Part shown: piece by piece, positions 1 through 4,817 of the stretch
Layout: the number at the start of each line of letters is the position of its first letter
Numbering within the stretch: position 1 is the stretch's first letter
Assembly (NCBI GenBank): GCA_041494805.1
Contig: JBGQBN010000078.1
Location: 1 to 13,961 of the forward strand
DNA length: 13,961 bases
From: JBGQBN01 sp041494805
GTDB taxonomy: Bacteria > Acidobacteriota > Terriglobia > Terriglobales > Acidobacteriaceae
Direction of reading: 5' to 3'
Made by a program: the position numbers and the translations under genes
The notes under the pieces: model-generated
Told to the model about the DNA's origin: nothing
The model's database searches: none
Seen by the model: the letters and a program-made list of their open reading frames with translations, nothing else

Positions 1-669
1 AGGGTCAGCTTCATCAGCATACGCCAAAGCTACGGGGACATAGAAAAAGCCACGGGAACGTTCTACGGAGCGATGCAAAAAGCTTATGGCAAGGCTGGAA
101 CCGACAAGGTGTTCCAGGATTTCAGCCAGTGCGTGGTGAGTTCCCGCTCCGAATTCCGCCGCCGCCGCTGGGACTTGAGCAGCAATGCGCCGGCCGATGC
201 CGCGGCCATGTCGAAACTGCTGGGAGAATCGCGCTGGCTGCGCACCACGGCAGTGCAGGTGCGGCCAGGGCAAACAGTTGCTTTCGAGGCGCTGCTGAAA
301 GATTTGAAAGCCGCGCGCGAGAAAGCCTCGCCTCCGCAAACCGCCCTGGTGTCGCAGGCGGTGGCCGGGCAGGAGGGCACGGTTTTCTATGTCACTGTCC
401 TGCAAAATTCTTTGGCCGGCTTTGACACCTTCCCCTCCGCGCAGCAGACGTTAGGAGACGAAGGCTACGCGAAGTTCCTCAAGACCAGTGCTGACGTGGT
501 CTCAGACACCGAGACCATGATCAATCGCTTCTTGCCTGACCTGAGCAATGCGCCCGAGGATGTGGTCGCGGTCGCGCCCGATTACTGGACGCCGAAGCCT
601 GTGGTAGCTGCCAAGGGCAAGACAGCCAAGAAAGGAGTAGTTAACGCAGCAGGCACAGCCAAAGAATAG
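1..669 (+). CDS. Hypothetical protein, 5' end outside window
   Basis: The reading frame is open from the first base to the stop at 667-669 and gives 222 residues; an internal ATG at 73 is not needed as a start, so the gene is treated as entering from the left. I do not recognise the family. The middle (about residues 65-145 of the visible part) alternates predicted strands and helices: VQVRPGQTVAFEALLKDLK, then a TVFYVTVLQ strand. This arrangement resembles the ferredoxin-like dimeric barrels of NIPSNAP or Dabb proteins, but that is only a shape impression. The tail is rich in Ala, Lys and Val (KPVVAAKGKTAKKGVV) and probably disordered. It is the only plus-strand gene left of the accessory block and may be the ancestral neighbour of the fadN gene before that block arrived. 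Function unknown. Confidence 0.7.
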   Translation, partial: RVSFISIRQSYGDIEKATGTFYGAMQKAYGKAGTDKVFQDFSQCVVSSRSEFRRRRWDLSSNAPADAAAMSKLLGESRWLRTTAVQVRPGQTVAFEALLKDLKAAREKASPPQTALVSQAVAGQEGTVFYVTVLQNSLAGFDTFPSAQQTLGDEGYAKFLKTSADVVSDTETMINRFLPDLSNAPEDVVAVAPDYWTPKPVVAAKGKTAKKGVVNAAGTAKE

Positions 670-700
670 TCGCTTCTCTGGCATCTGCGCGAATCACGTA

Positions 701-750
701 CGCCCAGACGCCCTGGAGCCTGCCCTGAGCGAAGCCGAAGGGTCTGGGCG
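701..750. repeat. Imperfect palindromic repeat with 9-bp outer stem
   Basis: CGCCCAGAC at 701-709 pairs perfectly with GTCTGGGCG at 742-750. Inside lies CCCTGAGCGAAGCCGAAGGG (723-742), a motif that I recall as a dispersed intergenic repeat in several phyla. It sits 32 bp after the stop of the left-hand gene and could act as a transcription barrier, although no T-run follows it. Confidence 0.6.
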
Positions 751-767
751 GGCGAGCCAAGCTCGCC
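751..767. repeat. GC-rich hairpin
   Basis: GGCGAGC (751-757) and GCTCGCC (761-767) form a perfect 7-bp stem around a CAA loop, directly abutting the 701-750 palindrome. It is part of a cluster of three hairpins between two genes. Confidence 0.6.
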
Positions 768-789
768 AGAATGCGGAGTGTGCACGGAC

Positions 790-811
790 GGGCAGGTGAG
801 GGCACCTGCCC
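790..811. repeat. GC-rich hairpin, 9-bp perfect stem
   Basis: GGGCAGGTG (790-798) and CACCTGCCC (803-811) pair perfectly around an AGGG loop. It lies 33 bp beyond the mazF stop on the minus strand. In style it matches the palindromes at 6448-6467 and 10306-10326 (GTGTG-type flank, GGGC stem), so it is probably a dispersed repeat rather than a dedicated terminator. Confidence 0.6.
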
Positions 812-822
812 TACGTGTGTAT

Positions 823-850
823 CTCAATTCCTCAGCCAGTTCTTCAGCGT
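823..850 (-). repeat. Residual third copy of the fadN 3' end
   Basis: CTCAATTCCTCAGC at 823-836 is identical to 3934-3947, and TCTTCAGCGT at 841-850 is identical to 3958-3967; between them 4 nt replace 10 nt. Read on the minus strand in the fadN frame it gives TLK-NW-LRN-stop against TLKTGKTLRN-stop in the full copies, so the 6-nt gap keeps the frame. The last bases of mazF, including its TGA (844-846), lie inside this remnant. The match is short, but having two exact blocks in the right order and frame makes chance unlikely. Confidence 0.6.
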
Positions 851-1182
851 CGAATCCCCAACTGCAGAAGAATTGCGCTTTCCACGGCGGCAACATCAGA
901 GGCGGACAGTTCGCCCAGCTTGGAGCGCATACGCTTCTTCGAAGCAGTCGTGAGTTGATCGGCCATCGCCTTTCGTGGTTCGCCATTCAGGGTGACCATA
1001 GCTTCTCCGGGATAGACTCTCGCCGTTTGACTAGTGAGCGGAACCACTATCAGGCGATTCAGGACCGTGTTCGCCGCATTGTTGCTGACGATCACCGCTG
1101 GGCGAGTCTTTTGCATCTCGCCGCCGACAGACGGATCGAATGCCACCCACCAGACCTCACCCCTCCGCGGATGCGTCGCCAA
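844..1182 (-). CDS. mazF: MazF/PemK-family endoribonuclease toxin
   Basis: A 112-residue protein of normal MazF length. The family's opening RRGEVWWVAFDP (residues 6-17) is followed by KTRPAVIVSNN (25-35), carrying the catalytic Arg at 27, and VVPLTS (46-51), with the conserved Thr at 50; the C-terminal helix SDVAAVESAILLQLG is also typical. MazF toxins cut mRNA at short sequences and are held inactive by an antitoxin encoded just upstream. Here the start is TTG (1182-1180), with GAGG a few bases before it inside the preceding gene. The two genes overlap by 26 bp, which implies coupled translation. The last codons and the stop fall in a remnant of the fadN 3' end, so the C-terminus may have been shaped by that junction. 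Family assignment is secure; activity is inferred. Confidence 0.9.
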   Translation of the reverse strand: MATHPRRGEVWWVAFDPSVGGEMQKTRPAVIVSNNAANTVLNRLIVVPLTSQTARVYPGEAMVTLNGEPRKAMADQLTTASKKRMRSKLGELSASDVAAVESAILLQLGIRR

Positions 1183-1537
1183 TCAGCCCCTCGCTCCACT
1201 CTTCTGCTTCCGCTTCGCGCTGACGATCACTAGCCATTTCACGATAGGCGGCGATCAAGCCAGCCTCTCCGCCGTGGGCGATTTTCCGCACACAGTCAAG
1301 CACCGGTTCCGCCAGTTCTTCGGGAAGCACGAACCAGGTCGGAACGCCTCTGGATTGCGGCGTGCCGACACCTTGACCAAGCTCACCATTCCAACGAATG
1401 CCGACTCTAGGTTTGTTGTCCCACAGAAATGTGGCCACAGCCCAAGAGCCTTCCCTTGAGCCAGCGTCAAAAACTATTTCGAGATCTCGTACGAGGTTCT
1501 TCGGTGAAATGACTGTGCGTGGGTCGATGTAGCTCAT
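1157..1537 (-). CDS. Putative MazF antitoxin with an extra N-terminal domain
   Basis: A 126-residue protein encoded directly before mazF and overlapping it by 26 bp, the position of an antitoxin. The C-terminal stretch, residues about 105-126 (REAEAEEWSEGLIGD...), is acidic and helical like the tail with which MazE-type antitoxins wrap MazF. Residues 1-90 are not a recognisable MazE AbrB or ribbon-helix-helix DNA-binding fold. They contain GSWAVATFLWDN, VGIRWNGE and GTPQSRGVPTWFVLPEEL, which I recall only vaguely from uncharacterised stand-alone bacterial proteins. It may therefore be a fusion of such a domain with an antitoxin tail, or a new antitoxin type. The ATG start is preceded by GGGAAG and by a good promoter. 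The antitoxin role is inferred from position and tail. Confidence 0.65.
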   Translation of the reverse strand: MSYIDPRTVISPKNLVRDLEIVFDAGSREGSWAVATFLWDNKPRVGIRWNGELGQGVGTPQSRGVPTWFVLPEELAEPVLDCVRKIAHGGEAGLIAAYREMASDRQREAEAEEWSEGLIGDASAEG

Positions 1538-1554
1538 GGTGACTTCCCACGTCG

Positions 1555-1584
1555 ATCATACGTACGTACATATGTAAGTGTCAA
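1555..1584 (-). promoter_or_regulatory. Promoter of the mazF operon with palindromic operator candidate
   Basis: On the minus strand TTGACA (1584-1579) and TATGAT (1560-1555) are separated by 18 bp, a near-consensus sigma-70 promoter whose start would leave a leader of about 11 nt before the ATG at 1537. The spacer holds two perfect 10-bp palindromes sharing two bases, TACATATGTA (1567-1576) and TACGTACGTA (1559-1568). A repressor bound there would block the promoter, as expected for toxin-antitoxin autoregulation. Confidence 0.65.
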
Positions 1585-1608
1585 GGGTCAATTCCTGCAC
1601 CAACCCCA

Positions 1609-1643
1609 TTGACTTCACGTAACATGTATCGCTACACTATACA
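1609..1643 (+). promoter_or_regulatory. Promoter and possible operator of higBA
   Basis: TTGACT (1609-1614) and TACACT (1633-1638) are 18 bp apart. The predicted transcript would begin at about 1645, on or next to the GTG at 1646, so the toxin mRNA may be nearly leaderless; no Shine-Dalgarno sequence is visible. TGTAT (1625-1629) and ATACA (1639-1643) form a 5-bp inverted repeat around the -10 box, a plausible HigA site. The promoter is divergent from that of the mazF operon. Confidence 0.45.
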
Positions 1644-1645
1644 CA

Positions 1646-1918
1646 GTGATCAAGAGCTTCCGGCATCGCGGCGTGGAGAAGTTCTTCCGCACCGGATCGA
1701 AGGCCGGGATACAACCGAAGCACGCCGGCAAGCTGCGCTTGCAACTGTTTGCCCTCGACAATGCCAAGCGGCCGGGCGACATGAATGCTCCGGGATGGAA
1801 ACTGCATCCGCTGGCCGGGGAGCTCAAAGATCACTGGGCGGTCTGGGTCAGCGGGAACTGGCGTCTGACGTTCCAGTTTGAGGGCGAGGACGCAATTCTG
1901 TGGGTCATCAGAACATGA
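1646..1918 (+). CDS. higB: HigB/RelE-family toxin (PF05015), C-terminus probably frameshifted
   Basis: A 90-residue protein starting with GTG. It closely follows the HigB pattern: MIKSFRHRGVEKFFRTGSKA, then IQPKHAGKLRLQLFALDNA, MNAPGWKLHPL and GNWRLTFQFEGEDA. HigB toxins are ribosome-dependent mRNA interferases, neutralised by the HigA encoded downstream. The family normally ends in a motif like VDYxDYH. Here the frame ends with LWVIRT and a TGA at 1916-1918, whereas the +1 frame reads HDYQDYH then TAG (1914-1937), directly before the higA ribosome binding site. One extra base near 1911-1913 would explain this. The toxin may thus have an altered, perhaps weakened, C-terminus. The missing residues include the terminal His region that contributes to catalysis in RelE-fold toxins. 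Confidence 0.85.
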   Translation: MIKSFRHRGVEKFFRTGSKAGIQPKHAGKLRLQLFALDNAKRPGDMNAPGWKLHPLAGELKDHWAVWVSGNWRLTFQFEGEDAILWVIRT

Positions 1919-1935
1919 CTATCAGGACTATCACT

Positions 1936-1940
1936 AGGAG
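1936..1940 (+). promoter_or_regulatory. higA ribosome binding site
   Basis: AGGAG lies 6 bp before the higA ATG at 1947. It overlaps the TAG that would end higB in the shifted frame, the compact layout usual for higBA operons, and so supports the idea that this TAG is the ancestral higB stop. Confidence 0.7.
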
Positions 1941-1946
1941 CTGCTT

Positions 1947-2231
1947 ATGCGCATGCACAATCCACCGCATCCCGGCCGGGTCCTCCGCGAGTACCTCGGG
2001 GAAATCGGCGTCTCCACGGCCGCAGCCCATCTGCGGGTCACGCGCGTGACTCTATCGCGCGTGCTGAACGGCAAAGCGGGAATCTCCGCCAACATGGCCC
2101 TCCGCCTGGCCGCAGCCCTGGGCACCTCTCCGGAACTGTGGATGAACATGCAGTCCCAGTACGACCTCTGGCAGGCCCGGAGAGGCCGGCAGCCCGCGGT
2201 GCGGAGGTTTGCGCATGCAGTCGGCGGCTGA
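1947..2231 (+). CDS. higA: HigA-family antitoxin, XRE helix-turn-helix
   Basis: A 94-residue protein of standard HigA length. It begins with the family hallmark MHNPPHPGRVLREYLGE, followed by a helix-turn-helix at about residues 22-60 (STAAAHLRVTRVTLSRVLNG, then ISANMALRLAAALGTSPELW) and the conserved NMQSQYDLWQA. It binds HigB and represses the operon. The ATG at 1947 has AGGAG at a spacing of 6; a second ATG at 1953 is possible. It shares a transcript with higB. Because it seems intact while HigB looks frameshifted, it may now act mainly as a DNA-binding protein or an anti-toxin against incoming HigB; that is speculation. Confidence 0.92.
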   Translation: MRMHNPPHPGRVLREYLGEIGVSTAAAHLRVTRVTLSRVLNGKAGISANMALRLAAALGTSPELWMNMQSQYDLWQARRGRQPAVRRFAHAVGG

Positions 2232-2279
2232 TCGGCGCGTCGCAGTTCGATGAGTTTGCAGTTCAGACAAAAGAGTGCC

Positions 2280-2300
2280 TCTCGCGTTTTTATTGCGAGA
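2280..2300. repeat. Small hairpin after higA
   Basis: TCTCGC (2280-2285) and GCGAGA (2295-2300) form a 6-bp stem around a T-rich loop. It is 48 bp past the higA stop and could mark the end of the higBA transcript, but the stem is short and there is no following T-run. Confidence 0.3.
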
Positions 2301-2377
2301 CTGGGGGCCTTCCTTCCCCTGCTCGCGCTGCTGCACGAGTGTGCCCGTCTGGAGCCCCGTACCGATGCTACCGTTTC

Positions 2378-2403
2378 ACTTTTCGCAGAGAAACGCGAAA
2401 AGT
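2378..2403. promoter_or_regulatory. Perfect 9-bp inverted repeat before the TIR/nuclease operon
   Basis: ACTTTTCGC (2378-2386) and GCGAAAAGT (2395-2403) are exact inverted arms around 8 nt. It lies 25 bp upstream of a candidate -10 box (TATACT, 2428-2433; weak -35 TAGGCA at 2403-2408, 19-bp spacing) and 74 bp before the GTG start. It could be an operator, a terminator for higBA, or part of a dispersed repeat. Confidence 0.4.
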
Positions 2404-2477
2404 AGGCACCCACTATCGAGTCCACCGTATACTTGCCCGCGGAGGCGAGCGACCCGCCCAGAAATAGGATCAGGAAT

Positions 2478-3368
2478 GTGACCAAATCACGGTTCAAGAC
2501 TTGCTTTATCTCAGCTCCGTTCGGCACGGATACTTCGGTTCTGAGACGCGCGCTCGAAGAAAAATCGGTTCGATGGTTCGATCAGACCAGCCTGGCACCC
2601 GGCAGCAACTGGATCGACGCGATCGACGGAGCCTTGGCGAAGGCCGACTTCGTGTGCACGGTTCTTCCTGAGGGCCAGCACGGCAATATTTTCTTCGAGC
2701 TCGGCATCGCGTTTGCTAGAAGAAAGCCAATCCTGGCCTTTGCGGGATCGTCCACGCTACTGCCAACAGATATCTTGTCTCTCACTTACGTTCGCGCTGA
2801 CATCAAGAATCCGGAGGCAGTGCGGTCGACGCTAGCTGCATTTCTCGAACACGCGAGCGGCAGGCCTCCTCGTCGGCCGTCTAAAGGCCCAAACGCTCCT
2901 GCGCGCAAGCAAGCTGAGGGAACGCGGCGCGGATCGGCGCCGCCGCGATCTTCGATGACTGGCTACGAACTCGAGAGTAAGACCGCCGCGCTTCTTCAGG
3001 AAGCTGGCTTCATTGTTTCATCGCCTACCGAGCGGCGCGGCCAAGGAGCCGACTTCGCCGTGTGGATCGACGAACTGCAACAATCGCTGGGGAACCCCTT
3101 GCTCGTAGAGGTCAAGGGAGGAAACCTGTCTAGCGCAAGACTTCGAGAGTCGGCCGAACAATTGCGAGGGTATGCGGCAAAGACGCACGCGCGAAGCGCA
3201 CTACTGGTGTACTGGGATAGCGAAAAACGTGAGTACCCGACGATTGTGACTGGCTGGCCCCTTGTCTTCCAGTTGAGCGGCGAAGTGTTTACGAGACTCT
3301 TGCGGCAGGGGGGATTGCCCGAGGAGTTGGTTCGGCTCCGAAACGCCGCCATTCACAGCGAGGTTTAA
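2478..3368 (+). CDS. TIR/deoxyribosyltransferase-like domain fused to PD-(D/E)XK nuclease
   Basis: The protein has 296 residues from a GTG at 2478, preceded by AGGA at 8 bp. A TTG 45 bp upstream (2433) is also in frame but overlaps a possible -10 box. Residues 6-125 resemble a TIR or nucleoside deoxyribosyltransferase-like fold: TCFISAPFG (8-16), WFDQTSLAPGSNWIDAI (33-49), ADFVCTVLP (56-64) and NIFFELGIAFARRKPIL (70-86), where Glu74 matches the catalytic Glu of NAD-cleaving TIR and NDT enzymes. Residues 127-160 are a Pro/Arg/Ser-rich linker. Residues 161-270 form a PD-(D/E)XK nuclease: Glu164 in YELESK, Asp192 in GQGAD, Glu211-x-Lys213 in LLVEVKGG and Gln228. A second nuclease gene follows 4 bp after the stop. 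This is probably an anti-phage effector, in which sensing or NAD/nucleotide chemistry is joined to DNA cleavage. Domain calls come from motifs only. Confidence 0.7.
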   Translation: MTKSRFKTCFISAPFGTDTSVLRRALEEKSVRWFDQTSLAPGSNWIDAIDGALAKADFVCTVLPEGQHGNIFFELGIAFARRKPILAFAGSSTLLPTDILSLTYVRADIKNPEAVRSTLAAFLEHASGRPPRRPSKGPNAPARKQAEGTRRGSAPPRSSMTGYELESKTAALLQEAGFIVSSPTERRGQGADFAVWIDELQQSLGNPLLVEVKGGNLSSARLRESAEQLRGYAAKTHARSALLVYWDSEKREYPTIVTGWPLVFQLSGEVFTRLLRQGGLPEELVRLRNAAIHSEV

Positions 3369-3372
3369 TCAA

Positions 3373-3909
3373 TTGGCGAGGATTCCGCCCATCCAACTTC
3401 GGCAGGAGCTGGCGCGTATCGCTGCGGCAGTGGGTGCTAACGAGAAAGGCCGCGCACTTGAGGATTTCATTTGTTATCTGTTTCCCTTTGTTCCGGGGGT
3501 AGAAATCGCTGAGCGAAACGCTCTGAATGCGTTCGATACGGAAGAGGTCGACGTTGCGCTATGGAACGATCGCCATCGGCGTGGGCTATATTTCTTGCCG
3601 AACCTATTGCTAGTCGAATGCAAGAATTGGAGTCACCCGTGCGGCAGTCAGGAAGTCTCCTATTTTGTGAACCGTCTTCGGCAAAGAGGTTGCGACCACG
3701 GTCTCCTCATTGCGACGAATGGCGTTACGGGATCTGCCGATGATCTCACTAGGGCACACTTTGAGATTGCCACAGCATTGGCAGCGGGCATACGGGTCTT
3801 GGTGGTAACTTCTGCCGAGCTAGAGAATCTCAGGAGCTCCGATGAGATGGTAGTGCTCCTTAAGAAAAAGCTGTGCCAACTCGTTGTATCTGGCACAAAC
3901 TTTCTTTAG
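3373..3909 (+). CDS. PD-(D/E)XK (Mrr-like) restriction endonuclease domain protein
   Basis: A 178-residue protein. It starts at TTG 3373, with GAGG 9 bp upstream inside the end of the previous gene; the 4-bp gap implies co-transcription and probably coupled translation. Nuclease core elements occur in order: Glu30 in RALEDFICYLF, Asp60 in EEVDVALW, the Glu82-Cys-Lys84 active-site strand in LLLVECKNW, and Gln93 in GSQEVSYFVNRL, followed by GLLIATNGVTG (110-120), a strand common in Mrr-type enzymes. The catalytic set looks complete. There is no separate DNA-recognition domain, so it may act in a complex with the TIR-nuclease protein. PD-(D/E)XK enzymes cleave DNA, often modified or foreign DNA. 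Alternatives are an RNA-targeting or nicking role. The nuclease fold is well supported; the defence role is inferred from context. Confidence 0.75.
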   Translation: MARIPPIQLRQELARIAAAVGANEKGRALEDFICYLFPFVPGVEIAERNALNAFDTEEVDVALWNDRHRRGLYFLPNLLLVECKNWSHPCGSQEVSYFVNRLRQRGCDHGLLIATNGVTGSADDLTRAHFEIATALAAGIRVLVVTSAELENLRSSDEMVVLLKKKLCQLVVSGTNFL

Positions 3910-3934
3910 CGCCCCGATCGTCGTCTTGACTCCC

Positions 3935-4103
3935 TCAATTCCTCAGCGTCTTCCCCGTCTTCAGCGTGTAGTGAATCCATTCCTGCGTTTTGCGCTCGCC
4001 GCAGAGGAATTTGAACGCCTCACGCTCCAAATCCAAAACGTACTGCTCGCTGATCGGAGTACCCGAGGTCACATTGCCGCCGCAGATGACTTCCGCGATT
4101 TTG
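3935..4103 (-). pseudogene. Duplicate 3' end of the fadN gene (55 codons plus stop)
   Basis: This segment aligns without gaps to the end of the intact fadN gene at 4818-4986 (offset 883 bp), with about 27 mismatches in 167 bp. Translated on the minus strand it reads KIAEVICGGNVTSGTPISEQ and so on to KTGKTLRN-TGA, differing from the intact C-terminus at only 6 of 55 residues. The similarity stops abruptly at 4103, and an in-frame TGA lies 6 codons upstream, so it cannot be expressed alone. Protein identity (89%) exceeds DNA identity (84%), so the copies diverged while both were under coding selection. One of them therefore came from another allele, paralogue or strain and is not a fresh local duplication. 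It lies between the TIR/nuclease operon and the DUF2442 gene. Confidence 0.9.
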
Positions 4104-4125
4104 TGCGATTCGACTCATTCTCCAC

Positions 4126-4539
4126 TCAGCGCAGAGCCGATTTCTTCGGCCTGCCGCCCAACTTCCCATTCGCTCTAGCCGCGGCCCGCTTGGCCGGGCT
4201 TCTGGAGACGCCTCCCATTTGGCCGAGCCTGGATGCCATCCATCGCTTTGAACCAAGCAGGCCTTCCAGGAGGCCGGGCAGGTACAGGTCTGCGTCCAGC
4301 TTGGGGAAGTGAATGCCGAAGCCGGAGGGGCTGATCTCGATTTCCTCAAGCTGCGCTGGTTTGGCATTCTCCAGGCCTTGCGCATCGTGCGGGGAAAAGC
4401 TCAGATCCATCCTGGAACTGAGATGAATCACGACCTGGCCGCGGGCGCGGTCGTAGTGGGCGGCAATGACTCTGGGAGTGGAAGACTGCAGCCGCATCGC
4501 GCGCCGGTTCGCCCGCTCGAAGCTATCAACGACTGCCAT
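4126..4539 (-). CDS. DUF2442 protein, putative antitoxin of a DUF4160/DUF2442 pair
   Basis: A 137-residue protein. Residues 20-100 carry the DUF2442 pattern: strands in ARGQVVIHLSSRMDLSFSP, then LEEIEISPSGFGIHFPKLDA and the hallmark DLYLPGLLEGLLGSKRWMA. The tail (about 104-137) is basic with KRAAARANGKLGGRPKKS, a form common in this family and likely to bind nucleic acid. It starts 14 bp inside the DUF4160 gene, so the two are translated together. DUF4160 with DUF2442 has been proposed as a type II toxin-antitoxin pair with DUF4160 as toxin; experimental support is limited as far as I know. The gene ends 22 bp from the duplicated fadN end. Confidence 0.8.
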   Translation of the reverse strand: MAVVDSFERANRRAMRLQSSTPRVIAAHYDRARGQVVIHLSSRMDLSFSPHDAQGLENAKPAQLEEIEISPSGFGIHFPKLDADLYLPGLLEGLLGSKRWMASRLGQMGGVSRSPAKRAAARANGKLGGRPKKSALR

Positions 4540-4774
4540 GAATGCTCTCCCATGCGCTGCAGAGTGCGGCCAGATGATTGGTCAACACGTTTGCGAGATG
4601 CGTAACTTCGGGCCGCGAGAATCCGTAGTTTTCCCGAACCTCTACCGGTCCAACTGGACAGTTTAAATTGAATACCGCTTCATGGCCCCTTCCGATCACA
4701 TGCACATGCGCCGGCCGGTGATCGTTTGGATAGATGACTACCCGCAGTCCTTCTAATCTTAGAACTGTCGGCAT
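4526..4774 (-). CDS. DUF4160 protein, putative toxin
   Basis: An 82-residue protein with the DUF4160 signature: MPTVLRLEGLRVVIYPNDHR, then PAHVHVIGRGHEAVFNLN with the conserved His cluster, and a C-terminal helix HLANVLTNHLAALCSAWESI. It is of usual family length. The ATG at 4774 has AGGA at a spacing of about 7 and a consensus -10 box. It overlaps the DUF2442 gene by 14 bp. The gene begins only 43 bp after the fadN stop on the same strand, so it may also be reached by read-through from fadN. The toxin role is a published prediction for the family rather than something the sequence proves. Confidence 0.8.
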   Translation of the reverse strand: MPTVLRLEGLRVVIYPNDHRPAHVHVIGRGHEAVFNLNCPVGPVEVRENYGFSRPEVTHLANVLTNHLAALCSAWESIHGSR

Positions 4775-4785
4775 CTACTGTTCCT

Positions 4786-4814
4786 ATTATATCCTAAGCG
4801 CTTGGGTTAATACA
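4786..4814 (-). promoter_or_regulatory. Promoter and operator candidate of the DUF4160/DUF2442 pair
   Basis: A perfect TATAAT lies on the minus strand at 4791-4786, 11 bp before the DUF4160 ATG, with a weak -35 TGTATT (4814-4809) at 17 bp. The spacer contains the exact palindrome AAGCGCTT (4796-4803), flanked by matching CC/GG, well placed for autorepression. Confidence 0.5.
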
Positions 4815-4817
4815 GAT

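Noticed and set aside
582..986. Minus-strand 134-residue ORF running through the hairpin cluster and mazF end
   Set aside because: It is composed of antisense of the left gene, palindromic repeats and an out-of-frame part of mazF, and has no coherent protein features.
2433..2477. TTG at 2433 as the start of the TIR/nuclease gene
   Set aside because: It has no good ribosome binding site and overlaps a possible -10 box; the added residues (MPAEASDPPRNRIRN) are not domain-like. The GTG at 2478 has AGGA at 8 bp.
1934..2527. Minus-strand 197-residue ORF opposite higA
   Set aside because: It is the antisense frame of higA and of the intergenic DNA; composition is Arg/Ser/Cys-rich, without a ribosome binding site or a recognisable domain.
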